Part shown: positions 19,388-30,200 of the stretch, one piece after another
Position numbering within the stretch: the stretch's first letter is position 1
How the letters are laid out: every line of letters begins with the position of its first letter
NCBI RefSeq assembly: GCF_016702655.1
Contig: NZ_JADJDO010000003.1
Span: 308,113-372,112 of the forward strand
Source: Ideonella sp.
GTDB lineage: Bacteria > Pseudomonadota > Gammaproteobacteria > Burkholderiales > Burkholderiaceae_C
Direction: 5' to 3'
Length of the DNA: 64,000 nucleotides
Program-made: the position numbers and the translations under genes
Notes under the pieces: model-generated
What the model was told of the DNA's origin: nothing
Databases searched by the model: none
What the model saw: the letters and a program-made list of their open reading frames with translations, nothing else

Positions 19388-19741
19388 ATGGACCTGATCC
19401 AGACCCTCGAGCAGGAAGAAATCGCCCGCCTCGGCAAGACCGTGCCGGCGTTCGCGCCCGGCGACACCGTGATCGTGAGCGTCAACGTGGTCGAGGGCAC
19501 GCGCAAGCGTGTCCAGGCCTACGAAGGCGTGGTGATCGCCAAGCGCAACCGCGGCCTGAACTCGAGCTTCATCGTGCGCAAGATCTCCAACGGCGAAGGC
19601 GTCGAGCGCACCTTCCAGCTCTACAGCCCGCTGATCGCGGCGATCGAGGTCAAGCGTCGTGGCGACGTGCGCCGCGCCAAGCTGTACTACCTGCGCCAGC
19701 GTTCGGGCAAGTCGGCGCGCATCAAGGAAAAGCTTGCCTGA
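19388..19741 (+). CDS. rplS: 50S ribosomal protein L19
   Basis: The 117-residue protein matches bL19 (FAPGDTVIVSVNVVEG, RKISNGEGVERTFQLYSP, YYLRQRSGKSARIKEKLA). It sits at the 30S-50S interface. GGAG precedes the ATG. The last four codons and stop lie in the first unit of a 77-bp tandem repeat, so the 3' end of the gene is duplicated downstream. Confidence 0.97.
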   Translation: MDLIQTLEQEEIARLGKTVPAFAPGDTVIVSVNVVEGTRKRVQAYEGVVIAKRNRGLNSSFIVRKISNGEGVERTFQLYSPLIAAIEVKRRGDVRRAKLYYLRQRSGKSARIKEKLA

Positions 19742-19881
19742 CGCAGTCGGGCAACGCAGCAGGCGGTGCTCGCGCGAAGCGCGCTGCAAGGTTTGGCAGG
19801 ATGCAAAAGCTTGCCTGACGCAGTCGGGCAACGCAGCAGGCGGTGCTCGCGCGAAGCGCGATGCAAGGTTTGGCTCGATGC
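19728..19881 (+). repeat. 77-bp tandem direct repeat, two copies
   Basis: Unit one spans 19728-19804 and unit two 19805-19881; they differ at only three positions. Each starts with AAAAGCTTGCCTGACGCAG and contains GCTCGCGCGAAGCGCG, a short palindrome. Unit one begins inside the end of rplS. The remaining space up to 19953 holds no recognisable gene. Confidence 0.9.
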
Positions 19882-19953
19882 AAGCGCTCTCCTGATCGTG
19901 TGCGCCAGCCTCCCTCCTCAGGGCGCGCTGCGGCGCGCAGTGCCGGCCGTTCC

Positions 19954-20643
19954 GTGTCGCTGAGATTCAACCCGCAGGACATCCCGGTCATCGGCATCGA
20001 TGATCACCTGCCCGCGGTCGACGCAAGCGAGTTGCGCAGCGCAGCGCTGCGCCGGCGCTTCCTGCAGCCCCCGCCCTGGCGGCCCGAGATCGCCGGCGAG
20101 CCGCAGCTCGTCAAGCGCGAGCCGGCGCGCGCGAGTGTGCTCGTGCCGCTGGTCGAGCGCGCCGACGGCGAGTTGACGGTGCTGCTGACCCAGCGCACCG
20201 ATCACCTGACCGATCACCCAGGCCAGATCGCATTTCCCGGCGGGCGCGCCGAGCCCGGCGATGCCGATGCCGCAGCGACCGCGCTGCGCGAGGCGCGCGA
20301 GGAGATCGGCCTGGCCGAAGCGCATGTCGACGTGCTGGGCGCGATGCCGCTGTACTCGACGGTGACCGGCTTCATCGTGACGCCGGTGGTCGCGCTCGTG
20401 CGGCCCGGTTTCCAACTGCAGGTCGACCCATTCGAGGTCGCCGACGTGTTCGAGGTGCCGCTCGCCTTCCTGATGGATCCGACCCATCATCGGCGCCACG
20501 CGTTCGAGTTCAGCGGTGTGCAGCGCGAGTTCCTGTCGATGCCCTGGCAGGGGACGGACAGCGCGGGCCGGCCGCGGCGCTACTTCGTCTGGGGGGCGAC
20601 CGCGGCGATGCTGCGCAACTTCTATCGCTTCCTGACGGCCTGA
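19954..20643 (+). CDS. CoA pyrophosphatase-type Nudix hydrolase
   Basis: The 229-residue protein has the Nudix box at 97-119 (GX5EX7REXXEEXGL; visible as REAREEIGL) and, just before it, the LLTQRTDHLTDHPGQIAFPGG segment typical of the UPF0035 CoA pyrophosphatase group (NudL/Nudt7-like). Such enzymes split CoA to phosphopantetheine and 3',5'-ADP. The GTG start was chosen because MSLRFNPQDIPVIG fits the family; there is no clear ribosome binding site, and an upstream GTG lies in the tandem repeat. Confidence 0.88.
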   Translation: MSLRFNPQDIPVIGIDDHLPAVDASELRSAALRRRFLQPPPWRPEIAGEPQLVKREPARASVLVPLVERADGELTVLLTQRTDHLTDHPGQIAFPGGRAEPGDADAAATALREAREEIGLAEAHVDVLGAMPLYSTVTGFIVTPVVALVRPGFQLQVDPFEVADVFEVPLAFLMDPTHHRRHAFEFSGVQREFLSMPWQGTDSAGRPRRYFVWGATAAMLRNFYRFLTA

Positions 20644-20686
20644 AGGGCGGCGGTCGCCGCGCAGCGCGCCGGTATCATCGCCGCCC

Positions 20687-21676
20687 ATGAGCTTCTTTGC
20701 CGTGCTGCTGGCCTTGCTGCTCGAACAGCTCAAGCCGCTGCCGCGCAAGAACTGGGTCTTCGGCGCGCTGATCGGCTGGATGCGCTGGACCGCCATCAAC
20801 TTCAATGCCGGCCGCGACCGCCATGCCTGGGTCGTGTGGGGTGTCACGGTGCTGCTGCCGGCGTTGCTCGGGGCCGCGGTCTACATCGCCATTGCCCACT
20901 ACAGCCTGCTGCTGGCGTTGGCCTGGAACGTGCTCGTGCTCTACGTCACGCTCGGCTTTCGCCAGTTCAGCCACTTCTTCACCGACATCCGCGATGCGCT
21001 CGATGCCGGCGACGAGGCCAAGGCACGCGCGAGCCTGGCCGAGTGGCGCCACCTCGACGCGAGCGAACTGCCGCGCACCGAACTGCTGCGCCACGTGATC
21101 GAGCATTCGCTGCTCGCCGCGCATCGCCATGTGTTCGGCGTGTTCTTCTGGTTCGTGCTGCTGTCGGCCGTCGGCCTCGGCCCGGCCGGCGCCATCCTGT
21201 ACCGCATGGCCGAGTTCGCGAGCCGCTACTGGGCATTCAAGAGCCGCACCGTGGGCCTGCCGACCAACGAGCGCCTGATGGCGTTGTCGCAGCAATTGTT
21301 CGGTCATATCGACCATGTGCCGGCGCGTCTGACGGCCTTCGGTTTTGCCGTGGTCGGGAATTTCGAGGAGGCGGTGACGTCCTGGCGTCGCGACGCTTCG
21401 CTATGGAAATACCCCAACGAAGGCATCATCCTCGCCGCCGCTGCGGGCGCCGTCGGCGTGCAGCTCGGCGGCGCGGCGGCACCGGGGGTGACGCCCGATC
21501 GTTCGCAATCGTTTGCCGATGGCGCGGCGCCCGATGCCGCCGAGTCGCGGGGCGCGACGCTCGGCATCCCGGCCCAGACGGGCCATCTGCGCAGCGTGGT
21601 GGGCCTGGTCTGGCGTTCGGTCGTGCTGTGGATGTTGCTGTTGGCGGTGCTGTCGCTGGCCAACCTGGTCGGCTGA
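20687..21676 (+). CDS. CobD/CbiB-family membrane protein
   Basis: This 329-residue protein has hydrophobic segments near residues 1-15, 48-88, 150-175 and at the C terminus. It resembles the CobD/CbiB-annotated family of betaproteobacteria, related to adenosylcobinamide-phosphate synthase and AmpE. No other cobalamin genes are nearby, so a role in B12 synthesis is doubtful. It is convergent with rsgA, with only 3 bp between the stops. Confidence 0.75.
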   Translation: MSFFAVLLALLLEQLKPLPRKNWVFGALIGWMRWTAINFNAGRDRHAWVVWGVTVLLPALLGAAVYIAIAHYSLLLALAWNVLVLYVTLGFRQFSHFFTDIRDALDAGDEAKARASLAEWRHLDASELPRTELLRHVIEHSLLAAHRHVFGVFFWFVLLSAVGLGPAGAILYRMAEFASRYWAFKSRTVGLPTNERLMALSQQLFGHIDHVPARLTAFGFAVVGNFEEAVTSWRRDASLWKYPNEGIILAAAAGAVGVQLGGAAAPGVTPDRSQSFADGAAPDAAESRGATLGIPAQTGHLRSVVGLVWRSVVLWMLLLAVLSLANLVG

Positions 21677-21679
21677 CCC

Positions 21680-22582
21680 TCAGCTTCGGGCCAGTTCGGC
21701 GAACAGCTCGGTGTAGATGCGGTAGCGCGACTCGCTGATCAAACCTTGCTCGAGCGCAGCCCGCACGCCGCAGCCCGGTTCGTGGAGGTGGGTGCAGTTG
21801 TAGAAGCGGCAGGCGCGGCTGTGCTCGCGCAGGTCGGGCATCAGCCCGGCGAGCTGTTCGGCGCCGATCTGGCGCAAGCCGAACTCCTGGAAACCGGGCG
21901 AGTCGATGAGTGCCGTGGTGCGCCCGGGGTCGATCCAGTACCAGCGCGTCGTCGTCGTCGTGTGCCGGCCCGAGTTCAGCGCCTGCGACACCTCGCCGAC
22001 CTGCGCCTGTGCGCCGGGCACGAGCAGGTTGATGAGGGTGCTCTTGCCGCTTCCGCTCGGGCCCAGCACCAGCGTCGCCTTGGCGTCGAGCAGGTCGGCG
22101 AGGCGCGCGCAAGCGTCGGCGGGCGCGGTCTTCAGTGCGGTCGCGAACACCTGCAGGCCCATCGCGGCATACGCAGCAAGCCGCTGCTGCGCTGCTGCGA
22201 ACTGCGGCAGATCGGCCTTGTTGAGCACGATGTGCGCGGGGATGCCGGCGCTCTCGGCGGCGATCAGCGCGCGTGCGAGTTGCGATTCGCTGAACACCGG
22301 ATGCGCGGCGACGAGCACCAGCAGTTGATCGATGTTGGCGGCGAAGGACTTGACCTTCCATTCGTCCTGGCGGAAGAAGAGGTTGCGGCGCGGCTCCAGA
22401 TGCTCGATCACACCCTCGCCGCCGCCCGCTTGCTGCCAACGGACGCGGTCGCCGACGACGCAATCGCTGCGCTTGCCGCGCGGGTGGCAGGTCAGCCGCT
22501 CGCCTTCGGGCGTCTCGATGATGTAGTGGCGGCCATGGCTCGCGACGACGAGCCCGACGTCGAGCGCGGTGAACTGCGTCAT
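21680..22582 (-). CDS. rsgA: small ribosomal subunit biogenesis GTPase RsgA
   Basis: This 300-residue protein has the circularly permuted GTPase order: NKADL (G4) comes before GPSGSGKSTL (G1) and DSPGFQEFGL (G3). An OB-fold precedes it, and a zinc-knuckle pattern at the end has Cys and His in CRFYNCTHLHEPGCG. RsgA checks late 30S assembly. The gene starts 19 bp after the M48 protease stop, so the two are likely co-transcribed. Confidence 0.95.
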   Translation of the reverse strand: MTQFTALDVGLVVASHGRHYIIETPEGERLTCHPRGKRSDCVVGDRVRWQQAGGGEGVIEHLEPRRNLFFRQDEWKVKSFAANIDQLLVLVAAHPVFSESQLARALIAAESAGIPAHIVLNKADLPQFAAAQQRLAAYAAMGLQVFATALKTAPADACARLADLLDAKATLVLGPSGSGKSTLINLLVPGAQAQVGEVSQALNSGRHTTTTTRWYWIDPGRTTALIDSPGFQEFGLRQIGAEQLAGLMPDLREHSRACRFYNCTHLHEPGCGVRAALEQGLISESRYRIYTELFAELARS

Positions 22583-22601
22583 CGCGCCGGCCGCACGGTC
22601 A

Positions 22602-23888
22602 TCATGGCGCGGCCGAGCGCAGCCAGCCGCTCCCGGCCGGCGGGTGCGAGTAGTAGAAACGTGCGTAGACCGGGTCGGGCGTCAGCGTCGCTGCATTGTC
22701 CTCGTGCAGCTTGAGCAGCGCAGCCGCAAGGTCGGCGCCGCTTGCCTGCACGCTCGCGTAGGCGTCGGCCTCGAACTCGTGCTTGCGCGACAACTGGGCG
22801 AACAACGGTGTGACGAAGTACCCGAACACCGGCAACGTGAGTGCGAACAGCAGTAGCGCAAGCGCGTCATTGGCGGCGCCGACGTTGGGTTGCACGCCCA
22901 GCCCGGCGTAGAACCAGGGTCGCCCAGAGAGCCAGCCGAGCAGCGCAAAGCCGGCCAGGCTCAAGGCGAACATGGCCGCCATGCGCTTGGCGACGTGGCG
23001 GCGCTTGAAGTGACCCAGCTCGTGCGCGAGCACGGCCTCGACCTCGCCGGGCGACAACTTGGCGAGCAGCGTGTCGAAGAAGACCACGCGCTTGGCGGCG
23101 CCCAGGCCGGTGAAGTAGGCGTTGGCATGCGCCGAGCGGCGGCTGCCGTCCATCACGAACAGGCCCTTGGCGGCGAAGCCGCAACGCTGCATCAGGGCCT
23201 GCACGCGCGCGCTGAGCGCCTCGTCGGCGAGCGGCTCGAACTTGTTGAACAGCGGCGCGATCAGCGTCGGGTACAGCACCAGCAGGATCAGGTTGAAGCC
23301 CATCCATGCACCCCAGGCCCACAGCCACCACAGGCTGCCCGCGGCGTGCATCAGCCACAGCACGAGGGCGGCGATCGGCAGCCCGATCAGCGCACCGACG
23401 AGCACGCCCTTGGCGAGGTCAGCCACGTAGAGGCGCCACGTCATGCGGTTGAAGCCGAAGCGCTGCTCGACGCGAAAGGTCGAATACAGCTCAAGGGGCA
23501 GGTCGATCGCGCCGCCGATGATCGCGAACGCGCCCAGCAGCGCGAGCTGGTAGGCCATGTCGCCCCAGCGCGGTTGCACCGCATCGCGCAGTGCGACGTT
23601 GAGCCCATCGAGCCCGCCCAGCAAGGTCCAGCCGAGCAGCACCGCAGCGCCCAATGCCGTCGCGACGATGCCGAGCCGCCCCTTCGCGAGTGTGTAGTCG
23701 GCCGCGCGCTGGTGCGCCGCAAGCGTGATGCGCGCCGCAAAGACGGCCGGGACATGGTCGCGATGCAGGGCCACATGCCGCATCTGGCGCGTCGCGAGCC
23801 AGAACTTGACGGCCAGCGACGCGAGCAGCGCGCCAGCGAAGGCGAGCGACAGCGTGAACGCCGGGGTGGCCGCAGGCGATGAATCCAT
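22602..23888 (-). CDS. M48 family metalloprotease (Ste24/CAAX protease 1-like)
   Basis: This 428-residue membrane protease has the zinc motif HELGH at 289-293, the downstream ligand region HEFEADAYA, and several hydrophobic segments before and around it, as in Ste24-type integral membrane proteases. Residues such as RVEQRFGFNRMT match the N-terminal peptidase_M48 domain. The substrate in bacteria is unknown. It precedes rsgA in the same transcription unit and is divergent from orn across 57 bp. Confidence 0.9.
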   Translation of the reverse strand: MDSSPAATPAFTLSLAFAGALLASLAVKFWLATRQMRHVALHRDHVPAVFAARITLAAHQRAADYTLAKGRLGIVATALGAAVLLGWTLLGGLDGLNVALRDAVQPRWGDMAYQLALLGAFAIIGGAIDLPLELYSTFRVEQRFGFNRMTWRLYVADLAKGVLVGALIGLPIAALVLWLMHAAGSLWWLWAWGAWMGFNLILLVLYPTLIAPLFNKFEPLADEALSARVQALMQRCGFAAKGLFVMDGSRRSAHANAYFTGLGAAKRVVFFDTLLAKLSPGEVEAVLAHELGHFKRRHVAKRMAAMFALSLAGFALLGWLSGRPWFYAGLGVQPNVGAANDALALLLFALTLPVFGYFVTPLFAQLSRKHEFEADAYASVQASGADLAAALLKLHEDNAATLTPDPVYARFYYSHPPAGSGWLRSAAP

Positions 23889-23945
23889 GGCTTCGAGTGT
23901 AGGGCTGCGAGAATCGGCTCAAGTCTTTGCACCGCAGGAAACCTC

Positions 23946-24524
23946 ATGTCCGATGCCGAGTTCGCCAGCCCCGCAACGCTGGCCCGCCACGAGAACAATC
24001 TGGTCTGGATCGACCTCGAGATGACGGGCCTCGATCCCGCACGCGACCGCATCATCGAGATTGCCGTCGTCGTCACCGACCCGCAACTCGCGCTGCGCGT
24101 CGAAGGTCCGGTGTTCGCGATCCATCAGAGCGACGCGACGCTCGATGCGATGGATGCGTGGAACAAGGGTACGCACGGCAAGAGCGGCCTGATCGAGCGC
24201 GTCAGGGCCTCGACCGTCGACGAGGCGGCCGCCGAGGCGCAGGTCATCGAGTGGCTGAAGGCATTCGCTCCTGCCGGCAAGAGCCCGATGTGCGGCAACT
24301 CGATCTGCCAGGACCGGCGCTTCCTCGCCAGCGGGATGCCGGCGCTCGAACGCTTCTTCCACTACCGCAACCTCGACGTCAGCACCTTGAAGGAGCTCGC
24401 GCGGCGCTGGAAGCCGACCCTGCTCGACGGCTTCAAGAAGGCGCAGGCGCACACGGCGCTGGCCGACATCCACGAGTCGATCGACGAGTTGGTTTACTAC
24501 CGCGCGCATCTGCTCGCGGTCTGA
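23946..24524 (+). CDS. orn: oligoribonuclease
   Basis: This 192-residue DEDDh exonuclease has motif I WIDLEMTGLD, with the metal-binding Asp and Glu, and the C-terminal HESIDELVYYR motif. It degrades the last 2-5-nt RNA fragments and pGpG. Length and start are standard. It is convergent with the DUF2087 gene, with 8 bp between stops. Confidence 0.96.
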   Translation: MSDAEFASPATLARHENNLVWIDLEMTGLDPARDRIIEIAVVVTDPQLALRVEGPVFAIHQSDATLDAMDAWNKGTHGKSGLIERVRASTVDEAAAEAQVIEWLKAFAPAGKSPMCGNSICQDRRFLASGMPALERFFHYRNLDVSTLKELARRWKPTLLDGFKKAQAHTALADIHESIDELVYYRAHLLAV

Positions 24525-24532
24525 ACGACCCG

Positions 24533-25099
24533 TCAGCCGTTCTGGCGCAGGCGTTCGCGCCAGGCGCGCAGCAGCCAGCGTACCTCGTCGTCCGGCCGCG
24601 CGGCGAGCTTGCGGTACTGCGAGCCGTCGCTCTTGCGGGTGAGCAGCTTGTGGTTGATCAGCTCGCGCCGCAGCGTGACGTGGTCGCCCCAGGTGTGCCA
24701 GAGCTTGATGACCTCGTTGACCTCGCGCTCGGTGTAGACGCGTTTGCCGTCGAACTGCGTCCACAGCACCCACATCGCCAATCGCTGCACCGAGTACTTG
24801 TGCGGCCAGCGCACGAGCCGGCCACGGGCGTCGAACTGCGCCAGCGCCTTGCGCGCGGCGGGCGTGAGCGCAGGCGCTGCGGGTGTGTCTTCGAGGGCGG
24901 CGGCGGCCGACGGCAGCCTCGCTGCTGCGCGCAACGCCTGCCAGCTGCGCTTGCCGGCAGCGCGGGCAATGAGGTTCAGCAACTCGACATGGCCGGGTGG
25001 TTCGGGCGGGTTGGCGTGGCGCTCGGCGAGCGATCGGCCGAGAGCGCGCGCGAACGCGGCCACGTCGGTCAGGACGAGGGGGTAGGCTTCACGGGTCAT
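24533..25099 (-). CDS. DUF2087 domain protein
   Basis: The 188-residue protein has a DUF2087 domain near residues 95-165, seen as YTEREVNEVIKLWHTWGDHVTLRREL followed by LLTRKSDGSQYRK in two blocks; this resembles a winged-helix fold. The N-terminal part (HVELLNLIARAAGKRSWQAL near 37-56) is a separate helical region found in many such proteins. A DNA- or RNA-binding regulatory role is inferred from the fold. The gene is divergent from the DEAD-box helicase gene across 542 bp. Confidence 0.75.
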   Translation of the reverse strand: MTREAYPLVLTDVAAFARALGRSLAERHANPPEPPGHVELLNLIARAAGKRSWQALRAAARLPSAAAALEDTPAAPALTPAARKALAQFDARGRLVRWPHKYSVQRLAMWVLWTQFDGKRVYTEREVNEVIKLWHTWGDHVTLRRELINHKLLTRKSDGSQYRKLAARPDDEVRWLLRAWRERLRQNG

Positions 25100-25275
25100 G
25101 ATGCAAGAGGTCTCCGTCGCCGCGTGCGCGCTGGCCGGTGCTTCGGCGACTGGGGGTTGTCGGCTTCCAGCCGGGCGCACGCGCAGAAACGTGACCAGAC
25201 TCTTGGGCTGAGGGCAGGTTTAGCTCGCGAAAGTTCGCGCGACAACGCCTGGGTGAACTGCCGACCGGGAGCTGA

Positions 25276-25317
25276 TTCTAGCGCGGCCCTCGGGTGAAGA
25301 CCCGAACTGGGCTAGAA
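25276..25317 (+). promoter_or_regulatory. nested inverted repeat overlapping the helicase promoter
   Basis: TTCTAGC at 25276-25282 pairs with GCTAGAA at 25311-25317, and inside it CGGGT/ACCCG encloses a GAAG loop at 25291-25304. The right arm overlaps a TAGAAT -10 candidate at 25313-25318. The dyad could be an operator or a transcribed stem; the sequence alone does not decide. Confidence 0.5.
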
Positions 25318-25318
25318 T

Positions 25319-25641
25319 GCGCGCTGCGGTAGGGAGTCGTGCATGACTTCCGAGCCGTTTCGTTCATCCCCTTCGACCCCAGTCGAATCCGCGCACCGCG
25401 CGGGCTTCGAGTTCCTTTCGGGGTGCAGCAGCGTCGCTCCTGTGGCGCAGCTCATGGTCGGCGGCGATGTTTGCCGTCGCTTTGACTGATTGACTGCTGC
25501 TCTCCTGGCTGCCCTCCCATTGCGGAGCGTGCCGGCGCATTCTTTCTTCTGCCAGCGACTTGTCGATGCTCCAGCGCGAGCCCTGTCCGGGCGTGCCGGA
25601 GTTGCCTGCCTGTTAGACAAAAGAAAGTTCGACTGACCAAT
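25319..25641 (+). promoter_or_regulatory. long 5' leader of the DEAD-box helicase gene
   Basis: About 320 nt lie between the putative -10 at 25313-25318 and the helicase ATG. The stretch holds a possible 48-codon upstream reading frame (25343-25489, ATG after GGAG, starting MTSEPFRSSPSTPVESAHR), CCCC/GGGG and TTCGA/TCGAA pairing possibilities, and a weak ribosome binding site (AAAGAAAG) well upstream of the ATG. Long structured leaders are known for cold-induced DEAD-box helicases; a control role here is inference. The rest of the 25100-25275 region shows nothing recognisable. Confidence 0.45.
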
Positions 25642-27123
<1,482 letters not shown>

Positions 27124-27147
27124 TCGGCAGCGCCGCAATTCGAGGAT

Positions 27148-27170
27148 CGGGCCCCGCATGTCGGGGCCCG
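27148..27170 (+). terminator. hairpin terminator after rhlE
   Basis: A perfect 9-bp stem CGGGCCCCG/CGGGGCCCG encloses CATGT, 24 bp after the helicase stop. Only a short T stretch follows. Confidence 0.65.
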
Positions 27171-27240
27171 TCTGCATGGCGGAGTCGATCGGCCGAGGCG
27201 GCCGGGCATGGCAACATCGGCCCCTGCAAAGGAGCGATCG

Positions 27241-30200
27241 ATGAGGTGGACCCGACGTTTGCTGTGGACGCTGGCGGCGCTGTTGCTCCTTTGGGCTTCG
27301 GCGTGGCTCGCCGTGCCGCCGATCGTGAAGTCGCAGTTGCAGACCCGGCTCGGCGAGCGCCTCGGCCGTGCGGTGACGCTCGGCGACGTCGGCTTCAACC
27401 CCTGGACGTTGCGCCTGACGATCAGCGACCTGGCGATCGCGGGCGCGCCGGGATCGGCTGCGTCGGCGCCGCAGTTCTCGCTCGCCAGGCTGCAAATCGA
27501 TGCCGACGCGAGGTCGCTGCTGCGCCTGGCGCCAGTCGTCGAGTCGCTGCAGATCGATGGCCCGCGGCTGCGCGTGGCACGCACCGGCGACGGCCGCTAC
27601 GACATCGACGACGTGCTGCAACGGCTCGCGCCCAAGGCTGGCGACGCCGCGGGCGAGCCGGCGCGCTTTGCGCTCTACAACCTGGCGCTGCGCGACGGCG
27701 AGGTCAGCTTCGACGACCAGCCCGCTCGGCGCCAGCACCGGCTCTCCGCGCTGACGCTTTCGCTGCCCTTCCTGTCCAACCTGCCGTCGCAGGTCGAGAT
27801 CAAGGTCGAGCCTCAACTCGCGTTCACGCTCGATGGCGCGCAATACGACAGCGCTGCCAAGGCGCTGCCGTTTGCCCCGAGTCGCAACGGCAGCGTGAAC
27901 CTGCGCGTGGCCGGGTTGGAGCTCGGGCCCTACATCGCCTACCTACCCGAATCGTTGCCCTTGCGCTTGCAGCGCGGTCGCGTCGATGCCGAGCTCGCGA
28001 TTGCCTTCGCGGCGCCCGAGCAGGGCGAGGCCAGCGTTGCCATCAGCGGCAAGCTCGATCTGCGCGATCTGGCCCTGGCCGAACGCAGCGGGGCGCCGCT
28101 GCTCGCGCTGACGCAGCTCTCGCTCGGGCTCAAGGACGTCCAACCCCTGGCGCACAAGGCCGCCTTCGGCGAGTTGCGCATCGCCGGCCTGCAACTGCAC
28201 ATGGACCGCGACGCCCAGGGCAGGCTCGGCCTGGAGCGCTTGCAGCAGCCTGCGGTGGCGGCGCCCGCCGGGAGCGAGGCGCCGGCCTGGCAGGCGAGCC
28301 TCGACGCGCTGGCCGTCTCGGGCGCGCGCGTGCTCTGGAACGACGCCGCCGTGCAGCCTGCTTCGGCCTGGGTGCTCGACGGCGTAGCCGCGTCGGCGCA
28401 GCAGCTTCGCTGGCCGGCGGCGGCGCCGATGCCGTTTGCGCTCCAGGCCACGCTGCGACCGCAGTCCGACCCGTCGGTGACGTTCGGCTTGCTGTCGTTG
28501 CAGGGGCAGGCGAGCGACACGGCGGCGACGGCGCGCATCGAGCTGTCGGCGCTCGCCATCGCTGCCGTCGCGCCGTACGCGAACGCGGCGCAACGGGTGC
28601 GTGTCGCGGGCACGGGCAATGCCCGCGGCGAGCTCGAATGGGCGGCTCGCACCGACACTTCGCCGATGCGCCTGCAACTGCGCCTGGAGGAGTTCGCGAT
28701 CGACGGCCTCAAGCTCGGCGAGCCGCAGGCTGGCCGGGCCACCGTGCGCGGCGACACGCTGGCAGCCCAGCGCGTGCAGTTGAACAAGGTCGGGCTCGAC
28801 CTGGCCACCCAATCCGTCGCCATCGGCAGCGCCAGGCTGCAACGGCCCGAACTGCGCCTGGAGCGCGGCGTCGACGGCATCTGGAACGTGATGCGCCTGG
28901 CCGGCCCGACGCCGCTCGAGGAGAGCGCGCGCCCGCTGGCGCGTGCTGCTGCCGAGGCGGCGTGGCAGCTCCGCCTCGACGCGTTCGAACTCGATGCGGG
29001 CAAGCTCAGCATCGTCGATGCGCTGCCGCTGCCTGGCAGCAGCGGGCCGCCGGTTCGCCTGGGCATCGCCGCACTCAAGCTCGGCGTGCGCGACCTGCGG
29101 CTGCGCGACGACAGGCTCGTCTCGACGCCGCAGGTGCGCTTGAGCGCGCGCGTCACCGACGAGCGCCCGGGCCGTGCACGCGAGCAGCCGGGTCAACTCG
29201 AGTGGCGCGGACGCTTGGGGCTGGCACCGCTGATGCTCGCCGGCAAGGCGCGTGCGGAGCGCCTGCCGGTCGATGCCCTGCAGGCCTACGTGACGCACCC
29301 GCTCGGCCTGCGCCTGGAGCGCGCCGAGGCCGGCTTCCAGGGCGATATGGTGCTGCGCGACGACGCAGCCAAGGGCCTTCAACTCGACCTGAACGGCGAC
29401 CTGCTGCTGTCGGACCTGAAGCTGGTGTCGCTCGAGCGATCCGGCGCGGGCAGGATCACGGCCGCCGATCGCGAACTACTGAGCTGGCAGTCGCTCGCCG
29501 TCAACGGGCTCGCCGTGGCCGTGCGTCCGGGATCGCTACCGAAGGTGGCGGTGCGCGACGCGACCTTGAGCGACTTCTTTGCGCGCCTGGTGCTGACCGA
29601 GGCCGGCGAGCTCAACTTGCGCGAGGTCGCCCCGGCACGCGCCGAGGCGGCTGCAGTGACCGCCGACGCTGCATCGGCAGCGCCCGCAGCGGCCAGCGCG
29701 GCGCTGCCCGCGACCGCGCCGTTCGCGGGTGCGAAGCTGCCGCTGGAACTCGACTTCGGCGGCCTGCGACTTGCGGGCGGCCGCGTCGACTACAACGACC
29801 GTTTCGTCACGCCCAACTACAGCGCCGCGCTGACCGACCTGAACGGGTCGGTCGGCGCGTTCCGCTCCGGGCACGGCGAGGCGGCGACGATGCGCCTGAG
29901 CGGTCGCGTTGCCGGTACCGGCCTGCTCGAGATCGAAGGCCGCGTCAAGCCCAACGCCGTGCCGCGCGAACTCGATGTGCGCGCCAAGGCGAGCGAGGTC
30001 GAACTTGCGCCGCTGTCTGCCTATGCCGGCAAGTACGCCGGCTACGCCATCGAGCGCGGCAAGCTGTCGGTGGAGGTGCGCTACCAGATCGATCCCCAGG
30101 GCAAGCTCGAAGCCAGCCACCAGGTCGTGCTTAACCAGCTGACCTTCGGCGAGCGCGTCGAGAGCCCGAGCGCGACCAAGCTGCCGGTGCTGCTGGCCGT

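Noticed and set aside
19728..19881. Direct repeats considered as a CRISPR array.
   Set aside because: Only two adjacent units of 77 bp without spacers, and the first overlaps rplS. No cas genes nearby.
25343..25489. 48-codon reading frame considered as an independent gene.
   Set aside because: No family recognised and it lies wholly in a probable mRNA leader; kept only as a possible upstream ORF.
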